This document shows positions 33,701 through 39,506 of a DNA stretch of 64,000 nt, piece after piece (the stretch's first letter is position 1; every line of letters begins with the position of its first letter). The DNA is taken from assembly GCF_000328565.1 (NCBI RefSeq), contig NC_019966.1, positions 3,348,001-3,412,000 on the forward strand, given 5' to 3'. Below the pieces are notes generated by a model that was not told where the DNA came from, did not search any database, and saw only the letters and a list, made by a program, of their open reading frames with translations. A program made the translations under genes and the position numbers. Source of the DNA: Mycobacterium sp. JS623 (GTDB taxonomy: Bacteria; Actinomycetota; Actinomycetes; Mycobacteriales; Mycobacteriaceae).

Positions 33701-36318
33701 TAAGCACTCCCGGGGCAGTCGTGACCTGGGCCGCGCATGGAATTTCACACGAGGGCTTTGAGATCGAGCAGCGCGGGATCGGCCTAATGACGGTCGATGG
33801 CGACCTAATCAGTCGCTGCGACCTATTCGACGAGACGGAGCTCGATTCCGCGCTCGCGCGGTTCGAGGAACTGCGACGGCCGTCGCCGCGATCAAACACG
33901 GCAAGCCAAGTGTGCGAGCGCTTTCGGGCATCATTTGCGGCTCGGGACTGGGACGCGATGACCGACTCGCTAACCGACAACCTGTACAACGAGGATCGCC
34001 GACGAGTCGTGAACGCGGGCGTCCGACATGGTCGACACTCAGCGATCGAAGACTTGCGAGCGGCCGCCGAGTTCGGGGTGGCCTACCTGACCGCCGTCGA
34101 TATCGCGAGCCGTGGGGAGCGCCTCATCCTCGTTCGCGGCGACGCACACTACGGCGAACGACGGGGGGCCTTCTACACAGATGTCCTACAAATTGCGGAG
34201 ATCGACGCCGACGAACGGATCGCCGCGCTCGTCATGTTCGACCCCGACGACCTCGATGCTGCATTCGAGGAACTCGATGCTCGATATCTCGCCGGCGAAG
34301 CGGCAACGCACGCGCACACCTGGGCGCTCATTGCACGCACCTGGGTCGCGCTCAACAGGCACGAGGTACATGCGACGACGCCAGATTGGGTACACGTCGA
34401 CCGTCGACCGCTCCCTATGTACGAGATGAGCGAATTGCCGGCATATCTCCGCGCCACATGGGATCTCACTCCGCAATCCACCACCTACATCGAGACTGTT
34501 CATCGACTTACCGACCTCGGAGCAGTCCTCACCAATGCTTCGCAGGGAACCTCAAATGAGGGCTTCGAAGTCGAATGGCGCTATGTCTGTGTCGTTACGT
34601 TCGAGGCTGACTTGATCAACCGGGCAGAAGTTTTCGAGGAAGCAGACCTCGACGACGCGCTAGTGCGATTCGACGAACTAGATCTGCCCGCGACGCGATT
34701 GGAAAACGCGGCGAGCCGAGCAGATGATCGTTTCTTCTCCTACTTCGCTGCGCGCGACTGGGATTCGATGGCCGACGCAATGTCGCAAGGCATGATCTGC
34801 GACGATCGTCGTCGCATAGTGAATGCCGGCATCCGGCGTGGTCGCGATGCCGAGATCACCAACATGCGGGAAATAGCGGAGACTGGGATCACGAATGTGA
34901 CGCCGACTGTCGTCGCGACCCGCGGCGAGCGGCTGGTTCTCACACGGGCCCGCTACTCGGGCCGCGACCAAAGCGCCGGTGTATTCCGTGCCGAGTTACT
35001 CGACCTTGTCGAGACCAACGCCGAAAACCTGATCGTGGCATGTGTCTTGTTCGAGCCCGACGACATTGATGCGGCTTTCGAAGAACTCGACGCCCGCTAC
35101 CTTGCCGGTGAAGCGGCCCCTCATACATGCACGTGGTCGCTCATCGCGCAGGGGTACGCCGCGATCAATCGGGGCGAAGTCCCGTCGATAACAGGACAAT
35201 TCATCGACAGACGCCGGCTAGCGCCGGTTGACGGGGTGGACTTGAAGGCATACATCGCGGCAACGCTCGACCTCACCCCTGACATCACCGTTTACATCGA
35301 GGCCGTGCATCGGCTAACAGACCGCGGCGCGGTTGTTACCCATGTGGCGAAGGCGACGTCACAGGACGGCGCGGACACCGAGTGGCGAGTGGTCGACGTC
35401 TATTCGATCGAAAGCGACCGGATTGACCGTTGCGAGATGTTCGACGACATAGACATCGAAGCCGCACTCGCGAGCTTTGAGAAGCTCAATTCACCTGCGC
35501 CGCTTGAAAACGCCGCTACTCGGACTTGGACGCAACTAGCGGATACATTCAACCGCCGCGACGTGGACGACTTTCAGTCGCTGATTACCGAGGACTGCCA
35601 TGCGGAGGATCGGCGAAAAGGTCTGCGCGCCTCGTTCGAGAGGTTGGCACCGCGCGACGCCGCGCAGGCGATGTTCGACGCCACCCCCAGCTGGCGATCG
35701 GAGGCGGACCTCGTCGCGATCAGGGGTGCTCATTTTGCGCTGATGCGCAACCGTTTCCGTGACACCGCCGAGCCCGACGTGCCGATCGCAGCGGAGTACT
35801 TGACGGTCGTGGAAGTCAGCGACGACGGCCTTCTGCGTCACTCCGTGAGGTTCGATCCTGAGGACATCAACGGCGCGATCGCTGAGCTGACGGCCCGCTG
35901 GATCGCATCAGGAGAGGTCGCACATCCCCAAGTCATCAAGGCGCACCTTAGGATTCTGCAGGAATTGAACCGCCACGACTGGGATGCGCACAACGCGAGC
36001 TTGGCCGGCGCCACATACGTCAACCATCGTCAACTGGGGACCGGCGAGACGGTCACCGACTTTGCCACGTCGGTCACCGCGGTTGTGTCGCTCATCCCGA
36101 ACGTATGGGTAGAGCCATCCGAAATCCTCCGCTACTCGGCTTCCGGAGTTGTCGGCGACCTCGTAGCGAAGGGCACATCGCTTGACGGCGTCGAGATAGA
36201 GATCCCGATGGTGCTGCTGAGCTTCTTTGAAGGTAATCGCCTTACCCATTTCGAGCTCTTCGACGCCGACCAGCGCGAGCAGGCGCTAGCCCGATTCACG
36301 CAATTAAAAGGGGCCTAA
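24775..36318 (+). CDS. Giant SARP/BTAD - nucleotide cyclase - AAA ATPase - TPR protein with nine tandem NTF2/SnoaL-like repeats
   Basis: About 3,847 residues from GTG 24775; a TTG at 24748 is also in frame. Domain order by nucleotide position is as follows. 24790-25080: OmpR/SARP-type winged helix (ELGVLGTLQV, LLWGDDPPRTAAKALQ). To about 25510: BTAD helices ending ELGVDPGPELRRLE. 25549-26050: class III cyclase domain with the metal Asp in LLTDIEGST, the purine-reading Lys in KTRGEGD and the NxxxR pair in VNRAAR; the usual second metal Asp is Glu. 26140-27000: AAA/STAND ATPase, Walker A GEPGVGKT, Walker B VLVLDDLHW. 27200-28560: TPR-like helices. 28600 to the end: 19 NTF2/SnoaL-like half-units. 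There is no signal peptide, membrane span or C-terminal LuxR helix. Cyclase-AAA-TPR regulators are known in mycobacteria. The repeat tail makes this one roughly three times the usual length. It is probably a ligand- or nucleotide-gated cytosolic regulator; target and ligand are unknown. No biosynthetic cluster adjoins it. The frame is intact for 11.5 kb, with no internal stop. Confidence 0.9.
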   Translation: MTTLQTVELGVLGTLQVRQYGLPVAIPGAKPRAILTMLGLHGGGVVSADTLVELLWGDDPPRTAAKALQTHISSLRRTLGDGCVLTEGAGWVLNTTETDATRYKLAARLGRDAVAAGDPSQAIARFDEALALWRGIPELPDGPRGVSEKTRWIEGHAALVEDRADALLATGRAAEIIGELEAAVADAPLRERRWGQLMLALYRAGRQGEALGAYQRARSLLADELGVDPGPELRRLEAAIITQDAALEVPASQQLSAVTRAVTFLLTDIEGSTAAWEADADAMAAALARHDEIVEQVVTSRGGRLIKTRGEGDATFSVFDRPSAAAGAAIELQEAIFHEPWVLAEPMRIRVALHTGEVELRDGDYFGRAVNRAARLRSLAAGGQILCSGATAELVIDSLRDDVVLADLGTRQLKNLARPEHVYELRLDASDESRAPATDTPIERPALPAVLAGPGPFVGRDSELEQLVSIWQATLAAGTRAVMIAGEPGVGKTRLAGEWSRHAYDGGAVVLYGRCDEDLGAPYQPFAEALRALAPCLGANRIRGLRGVEALLPLVPALSELLPDLAAPPHADADTERYALFDAVVALLGVASDIAPVVLVLDDLHWAAKPTLLLLRHLLRFGEHARVQIVGTYRSTDLDRSHPLAAMLADLHRDGSDNRLQLRGLGEDDVSAYVAEAGYDDQELARALATVTGGNPFFLIEALRHVDESGGRWDPSTLPQGVREAISRRLSRLPEETNKALAAAAVVGSRFALDLVERVVGNDLVDAFDGASKAGIVIEESGGRYRFNHAIVRQSLLAELASVRRMRLHQRIAATLEAESGAEDERLAELAYHYFECAWAGNAPKAVEYCRRAAEQAMARLAYEGAADLYDRALHALEELDDELPDRADQQAELLVARCEALLAAGDVASAAGAVSQLQEAAGDSARLAAWGTCFDGQLSMLTHPERLDEVESALAVAAEELAILDDAAGEAKAHTVRAGCLARLGRIGDCEMALDHALTAARRARDHRRVNAVLAGAPLAALWGPNPVPRAGGRCLDVVRLLRITTGSAVVEATSTRCQGVLDAFRGRPEAGRRLIDSARRALNDLGMRHALLEVEQFAGIVELVADEPASAETHLRQAYDGFRRMRLDADTAETAALLARACLALDRDADADELCTESERLAGHALKASMTWRMVRAQLLARNGAHDAARQVAEEAVAIAAGTDALVDHGDACLALATVLDIVGDLAGAQAAAAQAAELYERKGAAALADKARRLLSGRDVPALAPTLDTPAVKLDNLCVRVMHELESAFEREDWDECEKTYAPDVFVESRRKVVGFTQTDLRPGDWPRVARHLREGWAWQRWTIIAVRGERLALTRLDLGTDDASPGAPHEEMLVLCGLDEDGRIALQVMFDVDDIDAAMAELDAAHARFEAQSSRAPLENAASRGIDRYTALFASGQWDEIGTLLADNVRIEDRRQGLRGETNGRAGAVAEARALAALGVDRITSTPVALRGDCLCLAYGRVEASDDLADAFHFEALMIVELDSDGLFVSRTNFDPEDIDTAIAELDARYLTGEAAPYPGVWQSVMDTLGEANRHELGPIMGGLTYVDHRRVSFGSNDFGRAVEELWALVPDARYRVTAIHALDAHGTVASLVIEGTDTRGNELQWPRIVALVPDEQRMEVYDEDDLDAALAMFEQLSRPAPRLENTASQVTDRFLERFAAGDWEAMAQMVINDISFDDRRRVVNADLQIGRDLFIDNLRAAADLGATQTANAIATRGDRVILARARFSRGDGSADEFGLDFLNIVEVDAEERIAATVTFDLDDIDAAFEELETRYIAGEAAAHAHTWSLITEQAAALNRREIRPPPTDFVNIDHRRVIAFPPGDLVPYVRATWNQIPDLSFHIEAVHRLSDLGAVCTLVLKGTSQEGVAAEWRIVEIVTVQGNLVNRTEIFDETDLDAGLARFGELDRPAQRLENAASRVANRLRACFEARDWDAISEILARDISTDDRRRIVGAGIRKGRDAEIASLRAAADVGTNKASATVVATRGERLALIRACFSGGDQDPWSFHAEVIAVVETTEDIRIARVAIFEPDDFDAAFAELEARYRAGEGVAHAHTWLVVVGAHAALNRQELPPTTPDWVNIDHRRATALRTGDLFAYIRSAWDLMPDIHGYIEVAHQLNSLGAVVTHVITGTSKEGVAAMWRQINVLTVDGDRFNRIELFDESDLDAALARFDELGRPPRRLENTAAQSTARMQANFMARDWAALTGMLADDYYVDDRRHVVSDVLRQGRDVALASMRAMADVGVESTTVDVIATRGARLVLIRTRWSGHDHRSDDFHTEVLAIVEVEANNRMAACVMFDRDDFDAAFEELDARYIAGEAAAHAHTWSVIADHHDLFNRRELPPNTPELLDHRPLVTVEAGDPTAEIRAMWNFTPDLKLFIEAVHRLSDVGAVFTQVSHGSSQRGFDAEWRVVELVTVDDDAVDHAELFDESDLESALARFDELSQTLPRPENAASRVCAQFRAAFANRDWSAMAEMLSGDLYNEDRRAVVNAGIRHGQDSMIEDLRAAVEIGVTYLSATEIATRGERLVLVRGDAIYDERPGAFRTDLLQIAEIDANDRIAALVMFDPDDIDAAFEELETRYLAGEAAAHTHTWSVITRAYAVLNRHEMYPATADLVSIDHRRGAMAFPPGDLIEYIHASWNQIPDLTFHIEAVHRLSNLGAVYTQVLKGSSQEGFAAEWRIVEIVATEGERISHAEIFDEVDLDAAIARFEELQRGAQRLENTASHVYDRCNAYFAARDWDAMGAVFADDVSTDDRRRVVGGTVRQGREAVKDTTRAIADFGMTNLRSTVIATRGSRLILARAHFTGPEEGPGAFRTDILAVVEINADERIATHIVFDPDDIDAAFAELEKRYLAGEAAAHARVWSVVAEAYAALNRHQLPATTPAWQNVDRRLLAMIEAGGLTASIRAGWELSKDSGIYIETVHRLSTPGAVVTWAAHGISHEGFEIEQRGIGLMTVDGDLISRCDLFDETELDSALARFEELRRPSPRSNTASQVCERFRASFAARDWDAMTDSLTDNLYNEDRRRVVNAGVRHGRHSAIEDLRAAAEFGVAYLTAVDIASRGERLILVRGDAHYGERRGAFYTDVLQIAEIDADERIAALVMFDPDDLDAAFEELDARYLAGEAATHAHTWALIARTWVALNRHEVHATTPDWVHVDRRPLPMYEMSELPAYLRATWDLTPQSTTYIETVHRLTDLGAVLTNASQGTSNEGFEVEWRYVCVVTFEADLINRAEVFEEADLDDALVRFDELDLPATRLENAASRADDRFFSYFAARDWDSMADAMSQGMICDDRRRIVNAGIRRGRDAEITNMREIAETGITNVTPTVVATRGERLVLTRARYSGRDQSAGVFRAELLDLVETNAENLIVACVLFEPDDIDAAFEELDARYLAGEAAPHTCTWSLIAQGYAAINRGEVPSITGQFIDRRRLAPVDGVDLKAYIAATLDLTPDITVYIEAVHRLTDRGAVVTHVAKATSQDGADTEWRVVDVYSIESDRIDRCEMFDDIDIEAALASFEKLNSPAPLENAATRTWTQLADTFNRRDVDDFQSLITEDCHAEDRRKGLRASFERLAPRDAAQAMFDATPSWRSEADLVAIRGAHFALMRNRFRDTAEPDVPIAAEYLTVVEVSDDGLLRHSVRFDPEDINGAIAELTARWIASGEVAHPQVIKAHLRILQELNRHDWDAHNASLAGATYVNHRQLGTGETVTDFATSVTAVVSLIPNVWVEPSEILRYSASGVVGDLVAKGTSLDGVEIEIPMVLLSFFEGNRLTHFELFDADQREQALARFTQLKGA
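28600..36315 (+). repeat. Tandem array of nine ~810-bp coding repeats plus one half-repeat
   Basis: Units begin at the E of an EN(A/T)AS joint. A half-unit at 28600 is followed by full units at 29041, 29839, 30649, 31462, 32269, 33082, 33892, 34702 and 35506. Their lengths are 798, 810, 813, 807, 813, 810, 810, 804 and 810 bp. Each unit has half A (ENAAS, RDWDAM, DDRR, ATRGERL, FDPDDIDAAFEELDARY, AGEAAAHAHTW) and half B (LNRHEL, DHRR, IEAVHRLSDLGAV, GTSQEG, ELFDE, DLDAALARFDEL). Units 2-8 resemble one another most. Units 1 and 9 are divergent and share features such as RRQG/RRKG and a TYV(D/N)HR half-B start. Seven inner units have clearly arisen by duplication. In unit 7 the leading E is replaced by S. 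Confidence 0.9.
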
Positions 36319-36321
36319 CCG

Positions 36322-36378
36322 TTGACATGCAGCCAGAGGGCTGCATATAGTCCGATATGCAGCCAATCAGCTGCATAT
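36322..36378 (+). promoter_or_regulatory. ArsR-operon promoter with two palindromic operators
   Basis: TTGACA (36322-36327) and TATAGT (36346-36351) are separated by 18 bp. Operator 1, ATGCAGCC-AGAG-GGCTGCAT (36327-36346), fills the spacer. Operator 2 has 9-bp perfect arms ATATGCAGC/GCTGCATAT (36355-36378) over the expected start site. The centres are exactly 30 bp apart. Binding would occlude RNA polymerase, fitting autorepression by the ArsR protein encoded 16 bp downstream. The ribosome site AAGGAAACGG follows. Confidence 0.8.
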
Positions 36379-36394
36379 CAAGGAAACGGAAGAG

Positions 36395-37171
36395 ATGGAC
36401 GAGGTATTCAGGGCGCTGGCTGACCCGAGCCGACGTCTTCTGCTCGACAGCCTCAATGCGCGCAACGGGCAGAACCTGCAGGAGTTGTGCGCGCGATTGT
36501 CGATGGCGCGGCAGTCGGTCAGCAAGCATCTTGCCGTCCTCGAAGCAGCCAACCTGGTCACCACCGTGTGGCGGGGGAGGGAAAAGCTGCACTACCTCAA
36601 CGCAGAACCGATCAATGCGATCGCCGATCGCTGGATCACTCAGTACGACCGTCCGCGAGTACAGGCACTCGCGGACTTGAAAACAGCATTGGAGACCGAA
36701 TCAATGAGCAGCAGTGGAGAATTCGTCTACACCACCTACATCCGGACCACGCCGGAAAAGTTGTGGCAGGCAATAACGGACCCCGCGTTCTCGCACCGCT
36801 ACATGGGCCACGCGATGGTGTCCGACTTCCAGAAGGGGTCGACATACGCCTGGGAGGACCACGGACTCAAGATCGAACACCCCGAGCAGGTGATCCTCGA
36901 ATCCGACCCGTATCGCCGGCTCGCCTTCACCTTCCACACGTTCGTCCCCGAACTAGCCACTGCCGTCGAACAACTCGACGAGAAGACGGTCGCCACCTGC
37001 GCGGCCGAACGACGCTCGAAGGTGTCGTTCGACCTCGAACCCGAGGGCGACATGGTCAAGCTCACCGTCATCCACGACGACTTCGGCCCGGACAGCACGG
37101 TGCTCGGCCTGATCTCCGGCGGCTGGCCATGGAAGCTCTCCAACCTCAAGACCGCCCTCGAACAGTCATGA
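36395..37171 (+). CDS. ArsR-family regulator fused to an SRPBCC/AHSA1 domain
   Basis: 258 residues. The N-terminal ~95 residues are an ArsR winged helix (MDEVFRALADPSRRLLLDSL, recognition helix SMARQSVSKHLAVLE, wing WRGREKLHYLN) with no metal-binding Cys cluster. Residues ~110-258 are an SRPBCC/AHSA1 lipid- or ligand-binding fold (FVYTTYIRTTPEKLWQAITD, FSHRYMGH, GGWPWKLSNLKTALE). Fused proteins of this type are thought to sense a small hydrophobic ligand. Two operators lie immediately upstream, so it probably represses its own operon with the two DUF899 genes. The stop overlaps the next start (ATGA). It follows the giant gene by 76 bp but has its own promoter. Confidence 0.9.
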   Translation: MDEVFRALADPSRRLLLDSLNARNGQNLQELCARLSMARQSVSKHLAVLEAANLVTTVWRGREKLHYLNAEPINAIADRWITQYDRPRVQALADLKTALETESMSSSGEFVYTTYIRTTPEKLWQAITDPAFSHRYMGHAMVSDFQKGSTYAWEDHGLKIEHPEQVILESDPYRRLAFTFHTFVPELATAVEQLDEKTVATCAAERRSKVSFDLEPEGDMVKLTVIHDDFGPDSTVLGLISGGWPWKLSNLKTALEQS

Positions 37172-37887
37172 CCGCGATGCCCCGGGTGGCTGACCGGACG
37201 ACCTTCCAAAACGAGCTTGACGCGCTGCGGGTCCGCGAAAAGGCGCATACGCGAGAGGGAGACGCGATCGCCGCGGCGCGCCGACGACTGCCGATGGTCG
37301 AAGTGGACGCGACGACGCCGCTGGTCGGGCCCGCCGGATCAGTCACACTGCTCGACGCGTGCGAAGGCCGCTCGCAATTGATCGCGTACTACTTCATGTG
37401 GCACACCGGCCATCCCGCCCCGGAACAGTGCGAAGGCTGCACATGGTGCACCACCCATGTCGCCGAGTTGTCCTACCTACATTCCCGCGACATTACCTAC
37501 GCGGTGTTCTGCCAGGGTCCGTTCGACGAGAGCAGTCGCTACCGCGACTTCATGGGTTGGGAGATGCCCTGGTACTCGGCGCAAGACTCGCTCGACACGC
37601 TTCTCGTCGGACGCCAGAAGAACCTGATGCACATTGTGTGCTACCTCCGGGACGGCGACCGCGTGTTCGAGACCTACTGGACGAACTACCGCGGCGTCGA
37701 AGCCATGGACTACAGCTTCGCGCTGATGGACCTCAGCGCGTACGGACGCCAGGAGGAGTGGGAGGACTCACCACCCGGCTGGCCGATACGACCAATCTCG
37801 AACAACAATGAACGCGTGCGCATGAATGGACGACCGATCGCCCAGTGGTCCCGCCTCGAAGCGGGTCGCTCCGACGCGCTGAGCTGA
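37168..37887 (+). CDS. DUF899 thioredoxin-like protein (first of pair)
   Basis: 239 residues from ATG 37168, which overlaps the ArsR stop by four bases. DUF899 pattern: a helical N-terminus (ALRVREKAHTREGDAIAAARR), RRLPMVEV, then a thioredoxin-like core with LIAYYFMW and a Cys group CEGCTWCTTH in place of the classic CxxC, and YGRQEEWEDSPPGWP at the end. The family is predicted to be a thioredoxin-fold redox or dehalogenase-like group without a proven reaction. It probably forms a unit with the ArsR-SRPBCC regulator and the paralogue at 37910. Confidence 0.85.
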   Translation: MTAMPRVADRTTFQNELDALRVREKAHTREGDAIAAARRRLPMVEVDATTPLVGPAGSVTLLDACEGRSQLIAYYFMWHTGHPAPEQCEGCTWCTTHVAELSYLHSRDITYAVFCQGPFDESSRYRDFMGWEMPWYSAQDSLDTLLVGRQKNLMHIVCYLRDGDRVFETYWTNYRGVEAMDYSFALMDLSAYGRQEEWEDSPPGWPIRPISNNNERVRMNGRPIAQWSRLEAGRSDALS

Positions 37888-37909
37888 CTAGCGAAGGGAG
37901 ACAAGGCAA

Positions 37910-38665
37910 ATGCAAACACCACCGATTGTTTCGGCGCAAGAATGGGACGCGGCGCTCAAGGAGATGCTCGTAAAAGAAAAGGAAGTGCAGCGGGCGCGCG
38001 ACGCGTTGGCCGCGCAGCGCCGCCGAATGCCATGGACGCCGGTCGAACGGCAGTACACATTCGACGGCCCCGATGGCAAGGCGAGCCTGCTCGACCTGTT
38101 CGACGGCAGACGCCAACTGATCGTCTACCGCGCATTCATCGAACCCGGCACGGGTGACTGGCCCGAACATGGCTGCACGGGTTGCTCTTTGATGGCCGAC
38201 CATGTGCCCAACCTTGCCCACCTCAATGCTCGGAACACCACATTCGTCTACGCCTCCCTCGCATCGCAGCCCGAGCTCGAACGGATGAAGGCGAAGATGG
38301 GCTGGCAGCACATCCCGTGGTACACGATGACCGACGATTTCGCCAAGGACTTCGGTGTCGACGAGTGGCACGGCACGACGGCGTTCATCCGCTGGAATGA
38401 CGGGGCTGGCGACAGGGTGTTCAAAACGTACTTCATCAACGGCCGCGGCGATGAGGTGTTTGTCAACACCTGGAACCTCCTGGACATGACTGCCCTTGGC
38501 CGCCAAGAGGAGTGGGAAGACTCACCGGTGGGTTATCCGCAGACGCCGCCGTACGAATGGTGGAACTGGCACGACACCTACGCCGAGCACACACCGTGGC
38601 GATGGTTCGGCGACCCCGACCCGAACGACCCGAACGATCAACGCCCGCCCCTCAAGGACGGTTAG
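37910..38665 (+). CDS. DUF899 thioredoxin-like protein (second of pair)
   Basis: 251 residues from ATG 37910, 22 bp after its paralogue, with GAAGGGAGA just upstream. The same architecture appears: RRRMPWTPVE, LIVYRAFIEPG, a Cys pair HGCTGCSLMADH aligned to CEGCTWC of the first copy, HIPWYTMTDDFAKDFG, and GRQEEWEDSPVGYPQ. The C-terminus is longer and Trp/Asp/Pro-rich. Divergence between the two copies suggests distinct substrates rather than a recent duplication. It overlaps the convergent hydrolase by four bases. Confidence 0.85.
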   Translation: MQTPPIVSAQEWDAALKEMLVKEKEVQRARDALAAQRRRMPWTPVERQYTFDGPDGKASLLDLFDGRRQLIVYRAFIEPGTGDWPEHGCTGCSLMADHVPNLAHLNARNTTFVYASLASQPELERMKAKMGWQHIPWYTMTDDFAKDFGVDEWHGTTAFIRWNDGAGDRVFKTYFINGRGDEVFVNTWNLLDMTALGRQEEWEDSPVGYPQTPPYEWWNWHDTYAEHTPWRWFGDPDPNDPNDQRPPLKDG

Positions 38666-39321
38666 GTGACGACCGCGGCGATCCGCGTCGCCACATCGGT
38701 GGCCACCGCCAACGTTTCGGGATCATCTGCAGCCACGTAGCGATCGCGAGCGCGGTCATACGTGGCGCCGGCGATCGATCCGTGATCGGCGGCCAGCTCG
38801 ACGTATTCGAGCGGCCACCCGTTGTCCTCAAGCGTCGCCGCGAAGGACCGACTCACCTCGGGCCGCACCACATCGTCTGCAGAGCCGTGCAGCAGGGTGA
38901 ACGGCGAGGGCTTCGGCGGCAGTTTGGTCGGCAGCGGTGCGCCCGTGATCGCATTGCGCGCAATAAACGCGCCCGCAAGGCAAATGGTATGTGCAACGGG
39001 CACATTGAGCCGCTCAGCAGTGATGGCCAACCCGGCAGCGGCGGCACCACCTAGCGACCAACCGACGAGAATGAGGCCACCCGAGCCGAGGCGTTCGCGG
39101 GTGAATTCAACCGATCCGAGCAGATCACTCCGCCCGCCATCCGCCGCGTGCGAGTCCCAATCCGGCACCGCCACCATGAGGCCGTGGCCGGCGACCAGTT
39201 CGGCAAGCGGTCGCATCGAGCTGCGGGCATCGGTCTGCGCGCCGTGCCACATCAAAACTGCAGGTCCTGCTTCGCCGAACAAGTCGACCGCTCTCCCCGG
39301 GGCATACTCAACCGTCCGCAT
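38662..39321 (-). CDS. Alpha/beta-hydrolase (dienelactone-hydrolase-like)
   Basis: 219 residues from ATG 39321 (MRTVEYAPG). The motifs are VLMWHGAQ (oxyanion strand), the elbow GWSLGG with the Ser, LLHGSADDVV with the acid, and AADHGSIAG with the His. It has the short, cap-less form typical of dienelactone-hydrolase or carboxylesterase members. A longer in-frame N-terminus to 39552 merely reads through the small zinc-protein gene and is rejected. It is downstream of that small gene (29 bp) and perhaps of the uracil operon. Confidence 0.82.
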   Translation of the reverse strand: MRTVEYAPGRAVDLFGEAGPAVLMWHGAQTDARSSMRPLAELVAGHGLMVAVPDWDSHAADGGRSDLLGSVEFTRERLGSGGLILVGWSLGGAAAAGLAITAERLNVPVAHTICLAGAFIARNAITGAPLPTKLPPKPSPFTLLHGSADDVVRPEVSRSFAATLEDNGWPLEYVELAADHGSIAGATYDRARDRYVAADDPETLAVATDVATRIAAVVT

Positions 39322-39350
39322 ATCCGCAGACTGCCCACCCGACGCCGCCA

Positions 39351-39506
39351 CTAACCCCGTGGGCGGCGCGCCTCCTGCGTGTAGGCCGCCCAGGTCTGCG
39401 CCTCGCTGGGTAGCGGCAGGTAGGTGTGGCCGCATTCCAGGAGCCAGGCACCAGGGCCTGCCATCCGGGTCAACCTGAAATGATTGCAGTATCGACAGTG
39501 CGCCAT
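39351..39506 (-). CDS. 51-residue zinc-ribbon-like small protein
   Basis: ATG 39506 to TAG 39351. A strong ribosome site (AAAGGAG) lies about seven bases upstream. Cys4 and Cys7 (MAHCRYC) and Cys25/His27 (LLECGHT) form a CxxC...CxH set able to hold one zinc. The middle is Trp/Leu-rich (GAWLLE), and the tail has TWAAYTQEARRPRG. It is too short for ordinary gene-length cut-offs and easily missed. No family is recognised. It follows upp by 144 bp and precedes the hydrolase by 29 bp on the same strand. Its role could be nucleic-acid or protein binding; this is inference from the Cys/His pattern only. Confidence 0.65.
   Translation of the reverse strand: MAHCRYCNHFRLTRMAGPGAWLLECGHTYLPLPSEAQTWAAYTQEARRPRG

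Noticed and set aside
28600..36315. Possibility of a CRISPR array or satellite DNA from the regular spacing
   Set aside because: The period is about 810 bp, the repeats are coding, in frame and diverged. No short repeats or spacers exist.
24748..36318. Reading the SARP/BTAD protein as the activator of an adjacent antibiotic cluster
   Set aside because: No polyketide or peptide synthase genes flank it; neighbours are a phosphodiesterase, a dead SRPBCC gene and the ArsR-DUF899 operon.
36296..36394. A toxin-antitoxin or small ORF between the giant gene and the ArsR gene
   Set aside because: The 76-bp gap is fully explained by promoter, operators and ribosome site.
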